Shown: positions 1 to 8,484, counted from the stretch's first letter. The stretch: DNA of 29,073 nt from Mesostigma viride (GCA_009746045.1 RPFO01001680.1:1-29073), one strand, 5' to 3'. The notes: generated by a model not told the origin, from the sequence alone. Numbers and translations are program-made.

Positions 1-140
1 GAAGGAGACTGGGGGTAGTTATTATGCACTGTGGCAAATGGAAGCGAACGTGTGTCTTGATTATGCAATGGCTGGTATATATCAATCCATGCAAGCTTGC
101 TAGGGGGGCTCCGCGAGGGCGACCCCCCGTGCTGGTTGAC

Positions 141-170
141 AGTTGGCAGCAGTTGGCAGCAGTGGGCAGG
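141..170. repeat. Triple 10-base direct repeat
   Basis: Two identical copies of AGTTGGCAGC are followed by a third, altered copy (AGTGGGCAGG). They lie just upstream of the first gene. A G6 run (103-108) and a C6 run (123-128) nearby could pair as a small hairpin. Bases 1-215 otherwise show no convincing gene; the frame stays open from position 24, but its translation there looks random. Confidence 0.5.
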
Positions 171-215
171 GGTGGCGGTCGTCAGCAAAAAGTGTGGTGC
201 ATTAGTGAGGCAGCT

Positions 216-470
216 ATGCCGTTGAAACTGTCCAAGGACGACTCTATCGTTCGGTCCCGTAACTACTGCGGCATCGGCCGGGCGCCCCGCGGCAAGCAGT
301 GGGGTAACGCCCGCACGTGCGCTCGTTTCGGTCAGGTGCGGCGTTTCGGGCTGTACCTGCTCCCGGCGTCTCTGCTCCAGAAGTACAGGGCGAGGGACGA
401 GAAGATCCGCAAGGGGCTGTGCAGCCGGGCACGCCGGCAGCGCAAGAGTGAGGGCGCGGGGCGGGCTTGA
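216..470 (+). CDS. Small YCG...GQVR giant-virus protein
   Basis: An 84-residue basic protein. From residue 15 it reads RNYCGIGRAPRGKQWGNART, followed by a Cys and then FGQVRRFGLY. That order (YCG, PxGKxxG, Cys, GQVRxxGL) recurs in short uncharacterised proteins of large DNA viruses, which I recognise from memory as a pattern and not by a Pfam name. The Lys/Arg-rich tail suggests nucleic-acid or virion-core association, which is inference. The frame is open back to position 24, but the upstream part has a different, random-looking composition, so I chose the ATG at 216, directly before the conserved block. The gene ends just before the large palindrome. Confidence 0.7.
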   Translation: MPLKLSKDDSIVRSRNYCGIGRAPRGKQWGNARTCARFGQVRRFGLYLLPASLLQKYRARDEKIRKGLCSRARRQRKSEGAGRA

Positions 471-508
471 GGGAGTGGATGCTGGCCGGGGCCTTTTTGC
501 CCGAGTGC

Positions 509-991
509 CTATCCACCTTCCCTGGGCGACACGGGGTTCTCGCGGGCTGAAGGTCAAAAAAGGCCCTTTTTGCCTATCCACTGTCGCTGCCCGCCACACG
601 CGTCTCGCAGGTCTGCGCTGGGGGCACCCGTCGAGACGGGGTTCTCGATGGCTTTCGTTGGATAGTCACTTTTGGATAGAGGCTTTTTTTCGACCCCGTC
701 TCCAAGTTTATTTCTGTGGAGGCATGCATGCGTGCATGTGTATGCTGTATACGCTAAGTCTTTTTTTTCCAATTTGCACTACCATAAAATAAATTTCTTT
801 TTCGAGTAAAAAAAACACCACTATCCAAAAGTGACTATCCACCGCCGCGTGTCGGCAATCGCGTGTCGGGACGTGCCCCGAATGGCACCCCTCGAGCGTG
901 CATTCTCGGTGCCACTCGCTGGATAGTCAAAAACGGTCCAAATCGGCCTTCACCGGGCGGCGCGGGCGGGTGGGCGGACGAAGGTGGATAG
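509..991. repeat. Large imperfect palindrome with CTATCCA boxes
   Basis: The gap 471-1090 holds no convincing gene but has a clear plan. The heptamer CTATCCA or its complement TGGATAG occurs nine times. Core starts and orientations are 509+, 574+, 660-, 674-, 821+, 835+, 921-, 986- and 1019+. For the first eight the spacings are 65, 86, 14, 147, 14, 86, 65, which is mirror-symmetric about base 750. Aligning 509-679 with the reverse complement of 821-991 without gaps, I count about 101 of 171 identical bases. Identity concentrates at the boxes: 11/11 at 509-519 and 20/20 at 660-679. A looser box (TGGATG, 476) may mirror the one at 1019. It could be a replication origin, a regulator-binding array or a structured RNA; the sequence does not decide. 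Confidence 0.85.
660..840. repeat. Perfect 20-base inverted repeat around AT-rich centre
   Basis: GGATAGTCACTTTTGGATAG at 660-679 is the exact reverse complement of 821-840. Each arm carries two heptamer boxes 14 bases apart. The 141 bases between them are much richer in A and T than the surroundings, with T8 and A8 runs and an alternating purine-pyrimidine stretch near 722-752 (gcatgcatgcgtgcatg). Such a centre should melt or adopt non-B DNA easily. Paired sites in opposite orientation flanking an AT-rich spacer is the general plan of several DNA-virus origins; applying it here is inference. Confidence 0.8.
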
Positions 992-1090
992 TGGGTGGGG
1001 TGCAAACGGGTGCGGTGCCTATCCAAGCCGCGAGCCGCGAGTGGGAGGGGATGAACGCAAGGATTCGTTTATTGATGAATAAATAGACAT

Positions 1091-1512
1091 TCAGCACCTG
1101 GCGAAGTTGTAGGTGAGCATCCTGGCCAGCCGGCAGCCGGCGCTCTTGCCCTTCTGCGTGAGCCCGGCGACGGGCGTGTGCCTGGCTATGAAGGACGTGA
1201 CGCGCTTGCCGGCCCCGGAGACGGCGTCTCCCACGGGGTTGCGCGCGAGCCCGAACGCGTTGAGCGCGCCCCCGGCGAGCGAGAGGGGGTTGACCGAGTC
1301 GATGACGGCGTGCTGCACGGCGCCGAGCGCCCCGTGGCCGTGCGAGGGGGGGCGGCGTGCTGCACGGGGGCCGACTCGACGGAGGGCGTTTCGTAGGCGG
1401 GCAGAGAGGTCGCGAGCGCGGATTCGCCTCGCAGGCGCAGCACGGCGAGGACGAGCAGCAGGAGCCAGGCGACGAAAAGCAGCCGCATGGCGGTTGTCAC
1501 TATTATCGGCAT
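1091..1512 (-). CDS. Small membrane protein, frame broken at G7 run
   Basis: The N-terminus reads MPIIVTTAMRLLFVAWLLLL, a hydrophobic membrane anchor at about residues 10-27. It is followed by a Pro/Ala/Ser linker and a C-terminal half with Gly/Ala-rich helices (SLAGGALNAFGLARNPVGDA). The reading frame changes at the run of seven G on the plus strand (1346-1352). One more base there joins the two halves into about 140 residues and gives a sensible linker, whereas without it the first frame runs into a random Thr/Ser/Pro tail. The start could be 1512, overlapping the next gene's end by 10 bases, or the internal ATG at 1488. The family is unknown to me; its small size and anchor suit a virion membrane protein. 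Confidence 0.6.
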
Positions 1513-1967
1513 GACAAATTAATTGTCGAGAGGCGCCGGCGGGGCGTGCTGTGGCAGCGCGGGCAGCCGTCGAAGCAGTAGGCCACGCCCTGCAGGCCCA
1601 TGGCGGTCGACACGGCGACGGCGTGGTGCATGTTGCATGCGGCGAAATTCGACAGGTCGCGGCAGTCCAGCCGGTTGAGGATGTTCCCGAAGGCGCTCCA
1701 CGGTATCAGGGCGAACAGCCCCATCTCGGGCGCGCCCACGAGGCCGTCGGGGCACTCGTCGTCGTCGGGACGCCACACCTCTTCTTCCTCCCGCGCGCTC
1801 GCTCTCCTGCGGACGGGCGAGGCCGGGGGCGAGGCCGGGGGCGAGGGCGAGGGCGAAAGCGAGAAAGCGAGCACGCGTCTGCCCCGCTTGCTCCTGCGGA
1901 TGATCGACGGGAGCGCGAAAGTCAGCTTGCGCTTGGCCAGAGCCAGCGGAGAGGTCGGGCGAGCCAT
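1503..1967 (-). CDS. F-box-like protein with basic, Ser/Pro-rich N-terminus
   Basis: 154 residues from the ATG at 1967. A basic N-terminal region (about 1-33) is followed by a Ser/Pro/Ala repeat tract, an acidic patch, and at about residues 83-118 an F-box-like segment: LFALIPWSAFGNILNRLDCR followed by DLSNFAACN. The tail has a CxxxCxxC cluster (residues 131-138), possibly metal-binding. F-box domains recruit substrates to SCF ubiquitin ligases through Skp1 and are common in large DNA viruses of protists. The frame stays open upstream to 2183, but that part is a translation of the 2136-2193 repeats and is rejected. F-box assignment is by pattern and is moderate. Confidence 0.6.
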   Translation of the reverse strand: MARPTSPLALAKRKLTFALPSIIRRSKRGRRVLAFSLSPSPSPPASPPASPVRRRASAREEEEVWRPDDDECPDGLVGAPEMGLFALIPWSAFGNILNRLDCRDLSNFAACNMHHAVAVSTAMGLQGVAYCFDGCPRCHSTPRRRLSTINLSCR

Positions 1968-2135
1968 GGCAGCGGGTAGGAATTCGCGATCGTCACGTGC
2001 ACGCCCGGGACAGTCGTGCCCCTCGCCTTTAGCACGATTCCCCGCCCGCGCCACGTGTCGGCAGAAGAGGGGGGCGGTCGGCGCGGAGCGCGCGGGAGTT
2101 CCGGGGGCGGTCCGGTGCAGTCGAAAAGGAGTACC

Positions 2136-2193
2136 GGGCGTGCGAGGCAGCAGAAAGAAAGGGACGGGCGTGCGAGGCAGCAAAAAAAGGGAC
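2136..2193. repeat. Direct repeat of 28-30 bases before the next gene
   Basis: The unit GGGCGTGCGAGGCAGCA plus an A/G-rich tail and GGGAC occurs at 2136-2165 and again at 2166-2193, differing mainly in the A-rich part. It ends ten bases before the ATG at 2204, inside the gap between two divergent genes (1968-2203), so it may belong to their control region. Confidence 0.6.
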
Positions 2194-2203
2194 GGGGCGA
2201 GCC

Positions 2204-2698
2204 ATGACGCGCCAGAAGGAGTGCGAGTGGGGGTTCCACCCGGGCAACAACACGCTCATGTACCTGACGCGAAACACGCGCGACGGCATCGCGTTCGCCG
2301 AACGGGCGCGCAGGGAGGGCGTGCTCGCCGGGAAGCTGCCCTCGGCCGAGCCGCCCCGCCTCATCTGCGGCTTCTGCGACGAGCTGCGGGAGGAGATCGA
2401 CTTCGCGGTGTGCCCCGCGGAGGGCACCCGCAGCAACATGTGCCGGCGGTGCCTGTGGCACGAGGCGTCGGGAGGCTCGTTCCCTCCCGCTGGCGTCCGG
2501 ACGTGCGAGGGCTGCGGCTCTAGCCTGCTGTCCATCTACTTCCCCGTCGATCGCGACTGGCGTCGCTCTCAGTGCGCGTACTGCGTGGACGCGCGGTTCG
2601 ATCGTCCGTCCGCCGTCGGTCCGTCGCGCTGCGCGGACCCGGCGCTTTCTGCGCGGCTGGCCTGGGAGGGGGGGAGGGGGCGGACTAGACGGTTTTGA
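2204..2698 (+). CDS. Cys-rich zinc-ribbon-like protein
   Basis: 164 residues with four paired-Cys groups: CGFC (about 55-58), CRRC (about 80-83), CEGC (about 100-103) and CAYC (about 123-126). The pairs suggest two treble-clef or ribbon zinc sites. I recognise no family. The last dozen residues (GGRGRTRRF) follow G7 and G5 runs at 2668-2680, so the true C-terminus may differ slightly if a base is missing there, as it seems to be elsewhere in this sequence. The ATG at 2204 directly follows the tandem repeat. The next gene is convergent, with only 58 AT-rich bases between them, including the palindrome ACAAATTTGT at 2699. Confidence 0.6.
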   Translation: MTRQKECEWGFHPGNNTLMYLTRNTRDGIAFAERARREGVLAGKLPSAEPPRLICGFCDELREEIDFAVCPAEGTRSNMCRRCLWHEASGGSFPPAGVRTCEGCGSSLLSIYFPVDRDWRRSQCAYCVDARFDRPSAVGPSRCADPALSARLAWEGGRGRTRRF

Positions 2699-2756
2699 AC
2701 AAATTTGTAAAAAGACCTCAATAACGCCCTTGTAAAATTGCCTAATAAAATTGCTC

Positions 2757-3554
2757 CTAGCTTGACCGCTCCCACTCTCTTTCCATCGCCCTGGCGTAAC
2801 GAAACACCTCTCTCTCCGCCTGCTCCACCTCGGCCTTGTCCGCTTCCAATTGTTTAGCTAGATCGGCCTTCTGTAGATTGAGTGTTCTTGCTTGACGACG
2901 CGCCTCGCCCCTTTCGGCATCCGTGGGTGGATTCGGACCAGCATAAAGCTGTCTCCATACCGCATTGGTCGCTTCCGCGATACCCGCGATCGCGGCCCTC
3001 CGTTCGCTCATGCGGTCATGCGCGGCGTCCACGTCGGCCCACGTGACGGTCCGCGGGGCCGTGAGCTCTAGCAACCTGCCGCGCGAACTGCGCAGGGCCT
3101 CTTTCGCACGCGGCAGGGGGGCATTTGCCATAGAAGCATCGTGGGCAAGTCGCATACGACGCGACTCGGCCAGATCACGCGCTGTAAACGCTGTGTGGAG
3201 CCTGTTTATCAAGACGTCGATCCGTCTTTGTTGTGCATCGGTCCACGGCGGTCCAGGCTGTCCCGCCCCTGGAAACGTCAGTGTCTCTTGTCTGATCCTC
3301 TCTTTCAGATCATCCAGCAGCTTCTCCGTGACGAGGGCCTTTTTCAGCTCGGCGTCCAACGTGGTCGCCTTTTTGTGCATCGCGTCAAACATTCTGCTCT
3401 TCACTTTCTCATCGTACCTCTTCCCCAAAGCCGTGCCAAGGTTGGCCTTGTCGCGGTCGCTGGGGATATGGGACAGAATCTGCTCTAGAATCCCGGGCAC
3501 CGCAACGAGATCCTTAAACGTGTTGCGCGGCCGGCGTTCCATAATCACACGCAT
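2757..3554 (-). CDS. F-box-like coiled-coil protein
   Basis: 265 residues if begun at the ATG at 3554; 3542 (MERRPRN) is an alternative, and the frame stays open to 3635. An F-box-like segment lies near residues 12-50: VAVPGILEQILSHIPSDRDK, then NLGTALGKRYDEKV. The rest is highly charged and helical, with a coiled coil near the C-terminus (about 215-262, rich in Lys, Glu, Ala). The layout of N-terminal F-box plus long helices, and its place beside the divergent F-box gene at 3674, suggest a small multigene family. Role in ubiquitin targeting is inferred from the F-box only. Confidence 0.65.
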   Translation of the reverse strand: MRVIMERRPRNTFKDLVAVPGILEQILSHIPSDRDKANLGTALGKRYDEKVKSRMFDAMHKKATTLDAELKKALVTEKLLDDLKERIRQETLTFPGAGQPGPPWTDAQQRRIDVLINRLHTAFTARDLAESRRMRLAHDASMANAPLPRAKEALRSSRGRLLELTAPRTVTWADVDAAHDRMSERRAAIAGIAEATNAVWRQLYAGPNPPTDAERGEARRQARTLNLQKADLAKQLEADKAEVEQAEREVFRYARAMEREWERSS

Positions 3555-3673
3555 CGATAATATTTCACCTTGCGCGTTCCCACCGCCTCTCCAACTCCCT
3601 TGCAAACCTAAAGACCGCGCGTTCCGCCATTGCACACACGCAAGTGGACGATAATTTTGACAACCGTTAGTGT
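3555..3673. promoter_or_regulatory. Shared upstream region of two divergent genes
   Basis: These 119 bases separate divergent start codons at 3554 and 3674. AT-rich patches lie close to each start (tatcgataatattt-like near 3556; gataattttgac near 3650). No motif can be named with confidence; the promoter role is inferred from gene orientation. Confidence 0.35.
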
Positions 3674-5337
3674 ATGAAAGAACGGATGAGTGGACGCGTC
3701 GAGGAGTTTGAGGTCACAGAGCTCCAGGTGGGGCCGCTGGGGCAGTACCCCCTCAAAGTGATAGCCAAGAAGAGCTCGACGAGGATAAGCAAGAGCTGGC
3801 TCGAGATCTTCATCCCCGTCCGACAGGATACAAGTCCAGGCTCGTGAACAAGATGCGCGCCGAGTCGCCCCTGCTGGGAGGCATGAGCTTCGCGTACCTA
3901 AAATTTAGCCTGAAGAAGCCCACCCAGCTCTGGCTGGACTACTTCTACGTCCGCGCGAAGGAATTCGAAGGGCAGGCATCCGCGGTCGAGAAGGCCGTGT
4001 TCGAAAGCGTCGGGCGTCGGCTTCTGTGCTACGGCATTCGCTTACTTGCGCAAGAGATGAAAAACCCGGCCGCCTCCGAACTGGCTTTGGAAGCGAGCGG
4101 AGGCGTGTGCAAAAAGGGCGAGGCGAACGCCAAGTACAAGCATTGGACTTACGAAAAGATCGACGAATACTTGAAGGACTATCAGAGCACCCGCAGATTT
4201 TTGCGCGCCGAATTAAAGGAGCGAAACATGAAGGAACTGAGGAATGCCGTGTGCATCATAGAGAACAACCGCAGGCTGGTGAGGTATTACAACCGCTACG
4301 GGCTAGAGGCGTACGACTCGACGAGCGGAAACCACATCCTAATGAAAGCGCCTCTCTCCACAGTCGTAGAGGCGTGCCAGGCGCCCCAACCGGCACCGGT
4401 CGCCGCGGGTCAAGAGGCCGTTGTCGACGCCGTGTCCGCTGCGGCAACCGAGGCTGGGACGTCGATGGCGCGCAAGTCCAGGCTGGCGAGCGTCATCTCC
4501 GGACTCAGGGCACGCAAGCATCGGCCGTCTTCAAGGGCGCACCGCGTACGAGCCGGCGACGCCGGTTTGGATATCCCGCCCGAAGTGTACGGTATGATCA
4601 CGGACTACATCACGCTTGACGACGCGCTGAGACTGGCCAAGGTCAGCAAGAACGCCCGCACGGGCGTGCTGGGGCGTATTATTGACGACGACCGCGTGGC
4701 CGCCGTCGCACAAAGGGCCTGGGTGGATCGCGAGCACGTCGAGCGAGAACACGATAAAGCCGCAGAAGACATCGAGACGGCAAACGCAGGGATGCGCCAA
4801 AGGCGGAACAGCGTTGAGCGCGAGTGGATGGATCGAAGAGCGTTGCGCGAGAGAACCCAGCCACCCAACGGTGCACCGGACATGCCGTGGCTGAGAGACG
4901 AGCAGTACCAGGCCTGGTCACGTCAGAAAGACGAGGCACAAGCCAGGAAGGACAGCATGCAGCCTGCACTTGATTACACGCGAGGCAGGGCTAATTGGTA
5001 CGCTCAATATCCGTTTTTCCAGGTCGACGTGCAAAATGCACTCCGACGGGCGGCGCCTCACCACCAGCCGATGATCCCTCCCTCACCCGACGAAGAGTTT
5101 GCAAGGGACGCTTACAAGGTTGCGGATTTCGTGGCCTCGCGCGGCGGCGACTGGCGCAGGATGCAGCCGGTCTTGGAGAGGAGTTGCGAAAACACCATGC
5201 GCCGGACAGACAACCCCATGTCCTGGTGCCCGCGCCTGCCACCAGGCGATCCGCGATTTGAACTCAATTCTGCTAGCCGTAACGCGCCATCCGCGATCGC
5301 AAGACTTGGGACACACAGGCGCGTTCCCGTACTATGA
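3674..5337 (+). CDS. F-box protein with conserved N-terminal domain, frame broken at C4 run
   Basis: The ATG at 3674 opens a frame that stops after 57 codons, while the continuation is open from before 3844 to 5337 in the -1 frame. One extra base in the C run 3814-3817 joins them into about 554 residues. The N-terminal region (about 15-130: VGPLGQYPLKVIAKKSSTRI ... LLGGMSFAYLKFSLKKPTQL) is compact and unlike random translation, but its family is unknown to me. An F-box follows at about 297-340 (DIPPEVYGMITDYITLDDAL then RLAKVSKNAR), the clearest of the three in this window, and then a charged coiled coil (about 350-420). Likely a substrate adaptor for a host SCF ubiquitin ligase; substrate unknown. 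Confidence 0.7.
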
Positions 5338-5373
5338 ACAAAAAATGTGTGTTCTGTGTGAAGGATCAACACA

Positions 5374-6606
5374 ATGCCTAACAGGGTCGAGCGGTGCAAG
5401 GCGACTACCACAAAAGGAAAACAGTGTCGTAATAATACCGTTGGTTGGTTAAGATATGAAACTGACGTCAATAAAAAGCAAGATTTTAGGGTCAGGGGGC
5501 CTCAAGACGTGGCAAGAATAAGAGGATATTTCGTAGATTGCGACTACTGCACGACACACCTGGATCTCGACCCGCGTCTGCAAATTCAGAAGACTGTCAT
5601 GAAACCTGGTGGTGGCAAAGAACTCTGGGATAAGATCGAAGAGCGAAGAGACGAGCTGGAATGGCGCATTAAACCGGAGTGGCGTCAGGATTTCAACGAC
5701 GACTACACAGCCGCAATACAAAACATCGTGGACAACCAAAAACGCGACATGACAAAGTACAATAATGTTTACAAACAGAAAGCCAGGGGGTCGCATCTTT
5801 CTGAGATTGCTCCCATGAGAATGCCGCAGCTTGATACAAGGACGGCACGACTGCCGAGGACTTGGAACCATATGCGCGGTCGTTGTTTGGAAGGTAATCA
5901 CACATGTACAAGTTTGCGCCCGTGCACCAAGGGGCCGTTCCTGTGCCTCGGCCGCGCCCACGCCTGCGCCTCAGACGCCACAATAAATATGAACATCAAT
6001 CTTAGGATGTCGCATCCAGTCGTGTCCCTAGACCGCCTAATGCCGTCAGAGACCGAAACGGGGACGGCAGAGGGTTTTTGGCTAAACCTGACCGGATCTC
6101 TTTACCCCGATTTTGATGAAAAGGGGACGCAAGGGTTTGTAGACAAGTTGGGACGCTACTGCCTCGTTTTCAACGCGTATGACGAGCACTTGGAGGACTG
6201 TTGCATGAACCGCGTCATCGACGTACTCTTCCACAAGAAGGTGCCGTTCAGCGTCGAGTTCTACCGCGGACCCAGGTGCGCGAGTGGCGCGAGTGCCCTC
6301 ACTTGGAGGCGATGGGAATCGTACATCGACATCCGCCGCCCCGAGGTGCGCGTAGTACGAGCTCACCTGGAAAGGCCGCACAAGGACCCCGAGTTCTACA
6401 AGTCCGTCCCGCCACCTGACCAGCTGCATATAGGGCAGTACTCATTTCCGCCCGCCTACCGTCGCCTCCTTTTCGACTATTGCAAGGACTTCACCGTGTA
6501 CGAACTGATCGGGACCTACAACGGGGAAAACAAAAATCTGCCATCCTGCAAGTCATGGAGCGAGTCCGCGCGCCTCGGGTGTGACAGAAATGACGACCAC
6601 CACTAA
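5374..6606 (+). CDS. Protein with N-terminal C/C/CxxC/H zinc motif
   Basis: 410 residues. The N-terminus, RCKATTTKGKQCRNN (Cys8, Cys18) followed by CDYCTTH (Cys56, Cys59, His62), is a small metal-binding signature. It also opens the genes at 16483 and 22859; it resembles the short family I remember as DUF5763, a name to be verified. The remainder is a mixed alpha/beta region without a recognised domain; residues 175-200 are Cys-rich and residues about 225-380 look globular (PSETETGTAEGFWLNLTGSL). The ATG at 5374 is the only good start after a 36-base gap, and the stop is 3 bases before the Rieske gene, so the two are probably transcribed together. Function unknown. Confidence 0.65.
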   Translation: MPNRVERCKATTTKGKQCRNNTVGWLRYETDVNKKQDFRVRGPQDVARIRGYFVDCDYCTTHLDLDPRLQIQKTVMKPGGGKELWDKIEERRDELEWRIKPEWRQDFNDDYTAAIQNIVDNQKRDMTKYNNVYKQKARGSHLSEIAPMRMPQLDTRTARLPRTWNHMRGRCLEGNHTCTSLRPCTKGPFLCLGRAHACASDATINMNINLRMSHPVVSLDRLMPSETETGTAEGFWLNLTGSLYPDFDEKGTQGFVDKLGRYCLVFNAYDEHLEDCCMNRVIDVLFHKKVPFSVEFYRGPRCASGASALTWRRWESYIDIRRPEVRVVRAHLERPHKDPEFYKSVPPPDQLHIGQYSFPPAYRRLLFDYCKDFTVYELIGTYNGENKNLPSCKSWSESARLGCDRNDDHH

Positions 6607-6609
6607 CAG

Positions 6610-7631
6610 ATGACGACTGCCCGTTTCACTCCGAGCCTGCTCCCACTGTGCGAGGCGTCCAGCGAGCACCCCGACAAGTGGGTGTGCGTGGGACGCAAAT
6701 CTCGCCAGCCAAAGGTGACGAAGGTGTACAACGAGGAGATACTCTTGTACGATCACCGGCAGAGGAACGAGACGCTCGCCGTGAGAAACGCGTGCCCTCA
6801 CCGCGGGGCGCGACTGTCTCACAACTGCAAGGTGGAAGACGGGTGCGTCCGTTGCCCGTACCACGGGATGTACTGGGGCAAGCATAACAACGGCGACAAC
6901 CACCTCGATGCCAAAGAAGATACGGGCCTGGTCTGGGTGAACGCCGGCATCGGGGACGGGGGTCGTCTCCGCCGACTATGCCGGAGTTCGCTGACGACGG
7001 ATACAGGACGTTTTCGTACTCGACGTGCGTGAGGGCGCACCCGATGATCGTCATGGAGAACCTCCTTGACCACGTGCATCTCCAGCACGTGCACAAGGTG
7101 AAGATCGTGGACGTCGAGAGCGCAGACGTGACGACCGAGACGGGCGGGGACGCGAGTCTCCTCACGGGAAAGAGCGTGTACAGCTATCCTGTGTCCGCCG
7201 ACCTTGCGGGTCGCCTGCTGCTTCGACTCATGCCGGTCGAGGGCAAGGTCGCGAGGGTGCCTCCCCATGGCGCGCTGTCGATATCCGTCGACAACGAGTT
7301 TCACCTGCCGTACACGGCGAGTCTGCGTTTCAGGATATCCGGGCACGAAAAGCCCGTGTTCCTCCTTTGGTTCAGCGTGCAGCCCTACGAAGCGAACAAG
7401 TCGCTGGTCACCTGTCGCGTGTCGCGCAACATACTGACGGCACCCGCGTGGGACATGCTGTTCTGGCTGGTCAACGCCTTGCCGCTGAAGGAGGATGAGG
7501 ACATTGTCGCGAACGTCGTGGCGGAGGAGTGGTGGCGCAATCGCCTGACTCCGGGTGACGCGTTCGTGAAGTTGTACAGGGACCGGATGAAGAAGGTCTA
7601 CGGCATCATGTGCCCCGAGCCTTTCGCGTAG
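6610..7631 (+). CDS. Rieske non-haem iron oxygenase, frame broken at G5 run
   Basis: A Rieske [2Fe-2S] domain shows the ligands Cys62 and His64 in CPHRGA and Cys82 and His85 in RCPYHGMYW. The catalytic part follows in the -1 frame: EFADDGYRTF, then the mononuclear-iron motif NLLDHVHLQHVH (D-x2-H-x4-H, around residue 154), and a later KEDEDIV that could give the third, acidic ligand. One extra base in the G run 6958-6962 joins the halves into about 340 residues, within the usual range for this family. Architecture resembles pheophorbide-a-oxygenase-like and related ring-hydroxylating oxygenases; substrate unknown. It needs an outside electron donor, since no reductase is nearby. Unusual in a virus and probably acquired from a host or bacterium. 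Confidence 0.85.
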
Positions 7632-7660
7632 AAAATGTCAGCATTATGTGAGCACAAAAA

Positions 7661-7939
7661 ATGAGGGCGCGCAAGAGATTCACAAAGGCCGAGGGAGAGG
7701 CCCTCAAAGAGTACCAGATGTTGACGCGGTGGATGGAGGAGACCACGCGCATGCTGAACGAGGCGCGGGCCACGTTCGGCCCAAACGTGTGCGTGAACGA
7801 GGCGATGATACAGCGCTACTGGGCCAACGAGGCCGCGATCATATGGAGGAGGGTCGGGGTGAGGAACTGGTCGCAACACGTCATGGACATCATGGCCGAG
7901 TTGTTGCGCCGGTCGGGCGCCCGCGTGCCCAAGACTTGA
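7661..7939 (+). CDS. Small helical protein of unknown function
   Basis: 92 residues, mostly charged helix (FTKAEGEALKEYQMLTRWME) with conserved-looking Trp residues and no recognised domain. The ATG lies 29 bases after the Rieske stop, preceded by AAAAAA, and the frame contains no competing good gene. A damaged echo of its last 60 bases occurs at 8377-8415. No function can be proposed. Confidence 0.5.
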   Translation: MRARKRFTKAEGEALKEYQMLTRWMEETTRMLNEARATFGPNVCVNEAMIQRYWANEAAIIWRRVGVRNWSQHVMDIMAELLRRSGARVPKT

Positions 7940-8020
7940 AATGCCAACAACAGTTGTGGCTACTCACTAGCCTCTTTCGTTCACGCGGTCTCAATAATCT
8001 ACCAACTTCTTAAAGCACAT

Positions 8021-8359
8021 ATGAGCGATGAGGATGATCTAGGTCCGGTGGTGGTGGAAAGGGCACCTGGTATAACGGACTTTCTGTACCCATGGGGCGA
8101 GAAATGCACCACCATTTTTTCGGGGGACGCGTGTCCAATATTGGAGGAGGGTGACGATCAGATGGATTTCGTGATATCGTCCACACACCGTCTCTGTTGC
8201 AATAGAGTTTGCGACAAAATTACCAGAAAGGGCGGCATGAAAAAGTGCGCAACTTGCAAAAAGGCATATTACTGCTCAAAGAAATGCCAAACGGAGGCGT
8301 GGCCGCTTCACAAGATTGGATGTGCTCGTTTAAGAGACGGATGGTGTGAAACACAGTAG
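8021..8359 (+). CDS. MYND zinc-finger protein
   Basis: 112 residues. A complete MYND finger occupies residues 60-101: Cys60, Cys64, Cys76, Cys79, Cys85, Cys89, His97, Cys101, including CATCKKAYYCSKKCQ and the W-x-x-HKIGC ending. The first 50 residues are acidic and unassigned. MYND fingers bind Pro-rich peptides in partner proteins and occur in transcriptional co-repressors; they are common single-domain proteins in giant viruses. The start is the ATG at 8021 after an 81-base gap. Probably a protein-interaction factor acting on host or viral regulators; partner unknown. Confidence 0.85.
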   Translation: MSDEDDLGPVVVERAPGITDFLYPWGEKCTTIFSGDACPILEEGDDQMDFVISSTHRLCCNRVCDKITRKGGMKKCATCKKAYYCSKKCQTEAWPLHKIGCARLRDGWCETQ

Positions 8360-8376
8360 GCTGCTAACTAACGAGA

Positions 8377-8415
8377 GTCGCAACACGTTGTCGCGCCGGT
8401 TGGGCGCCCCCGTCC
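8377..8415. repeat. Decayed copy of the 3' end of the 7661-7939 gene
   Basis: GTCGCAACACGT at 8377-8388 matches 7870-7881 exactly. The following TTGTCGCGCCGGTTGGGCGC matches 7901-7920 with two differences. The roughly 20 bases that separate these parts in the gene are missing here. The segment lies in the gap after the MYND gene and is not in a convincing reading frame. Confidence 0.6.
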
Positions 8416-8484
8416 CACGCGCGCCATAAATTGCTCAGCGAGACGGCCGTAGCCTCCCGAGCCTCGTGACGCGACTGCGCAAAC

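Noticed and set aside
448-792. A 114-codon frame on the plus strand (and a 72-codon one on the minus strand) in the CTATCCA region
   Set aside because: Both run through the palindrome boxes and homopolymers, look random in composition, and the box spacings are not multiples of three.
471-1090. CRISPR-like array reading of the spaced CTATCCA boxes
   Set aside because: The repeat is only seven bases, alternates in orientation and has unequal spacing; mirror symmetry fits a palindromic element instead.
1600-2523. A 307-codon plus-strand frame opposite the F-box-like gene
   Set aside because: Arg/Gly/Ala-rich shadow translation of GC-rich DNA crossing two better genes and the 28-base repeat.
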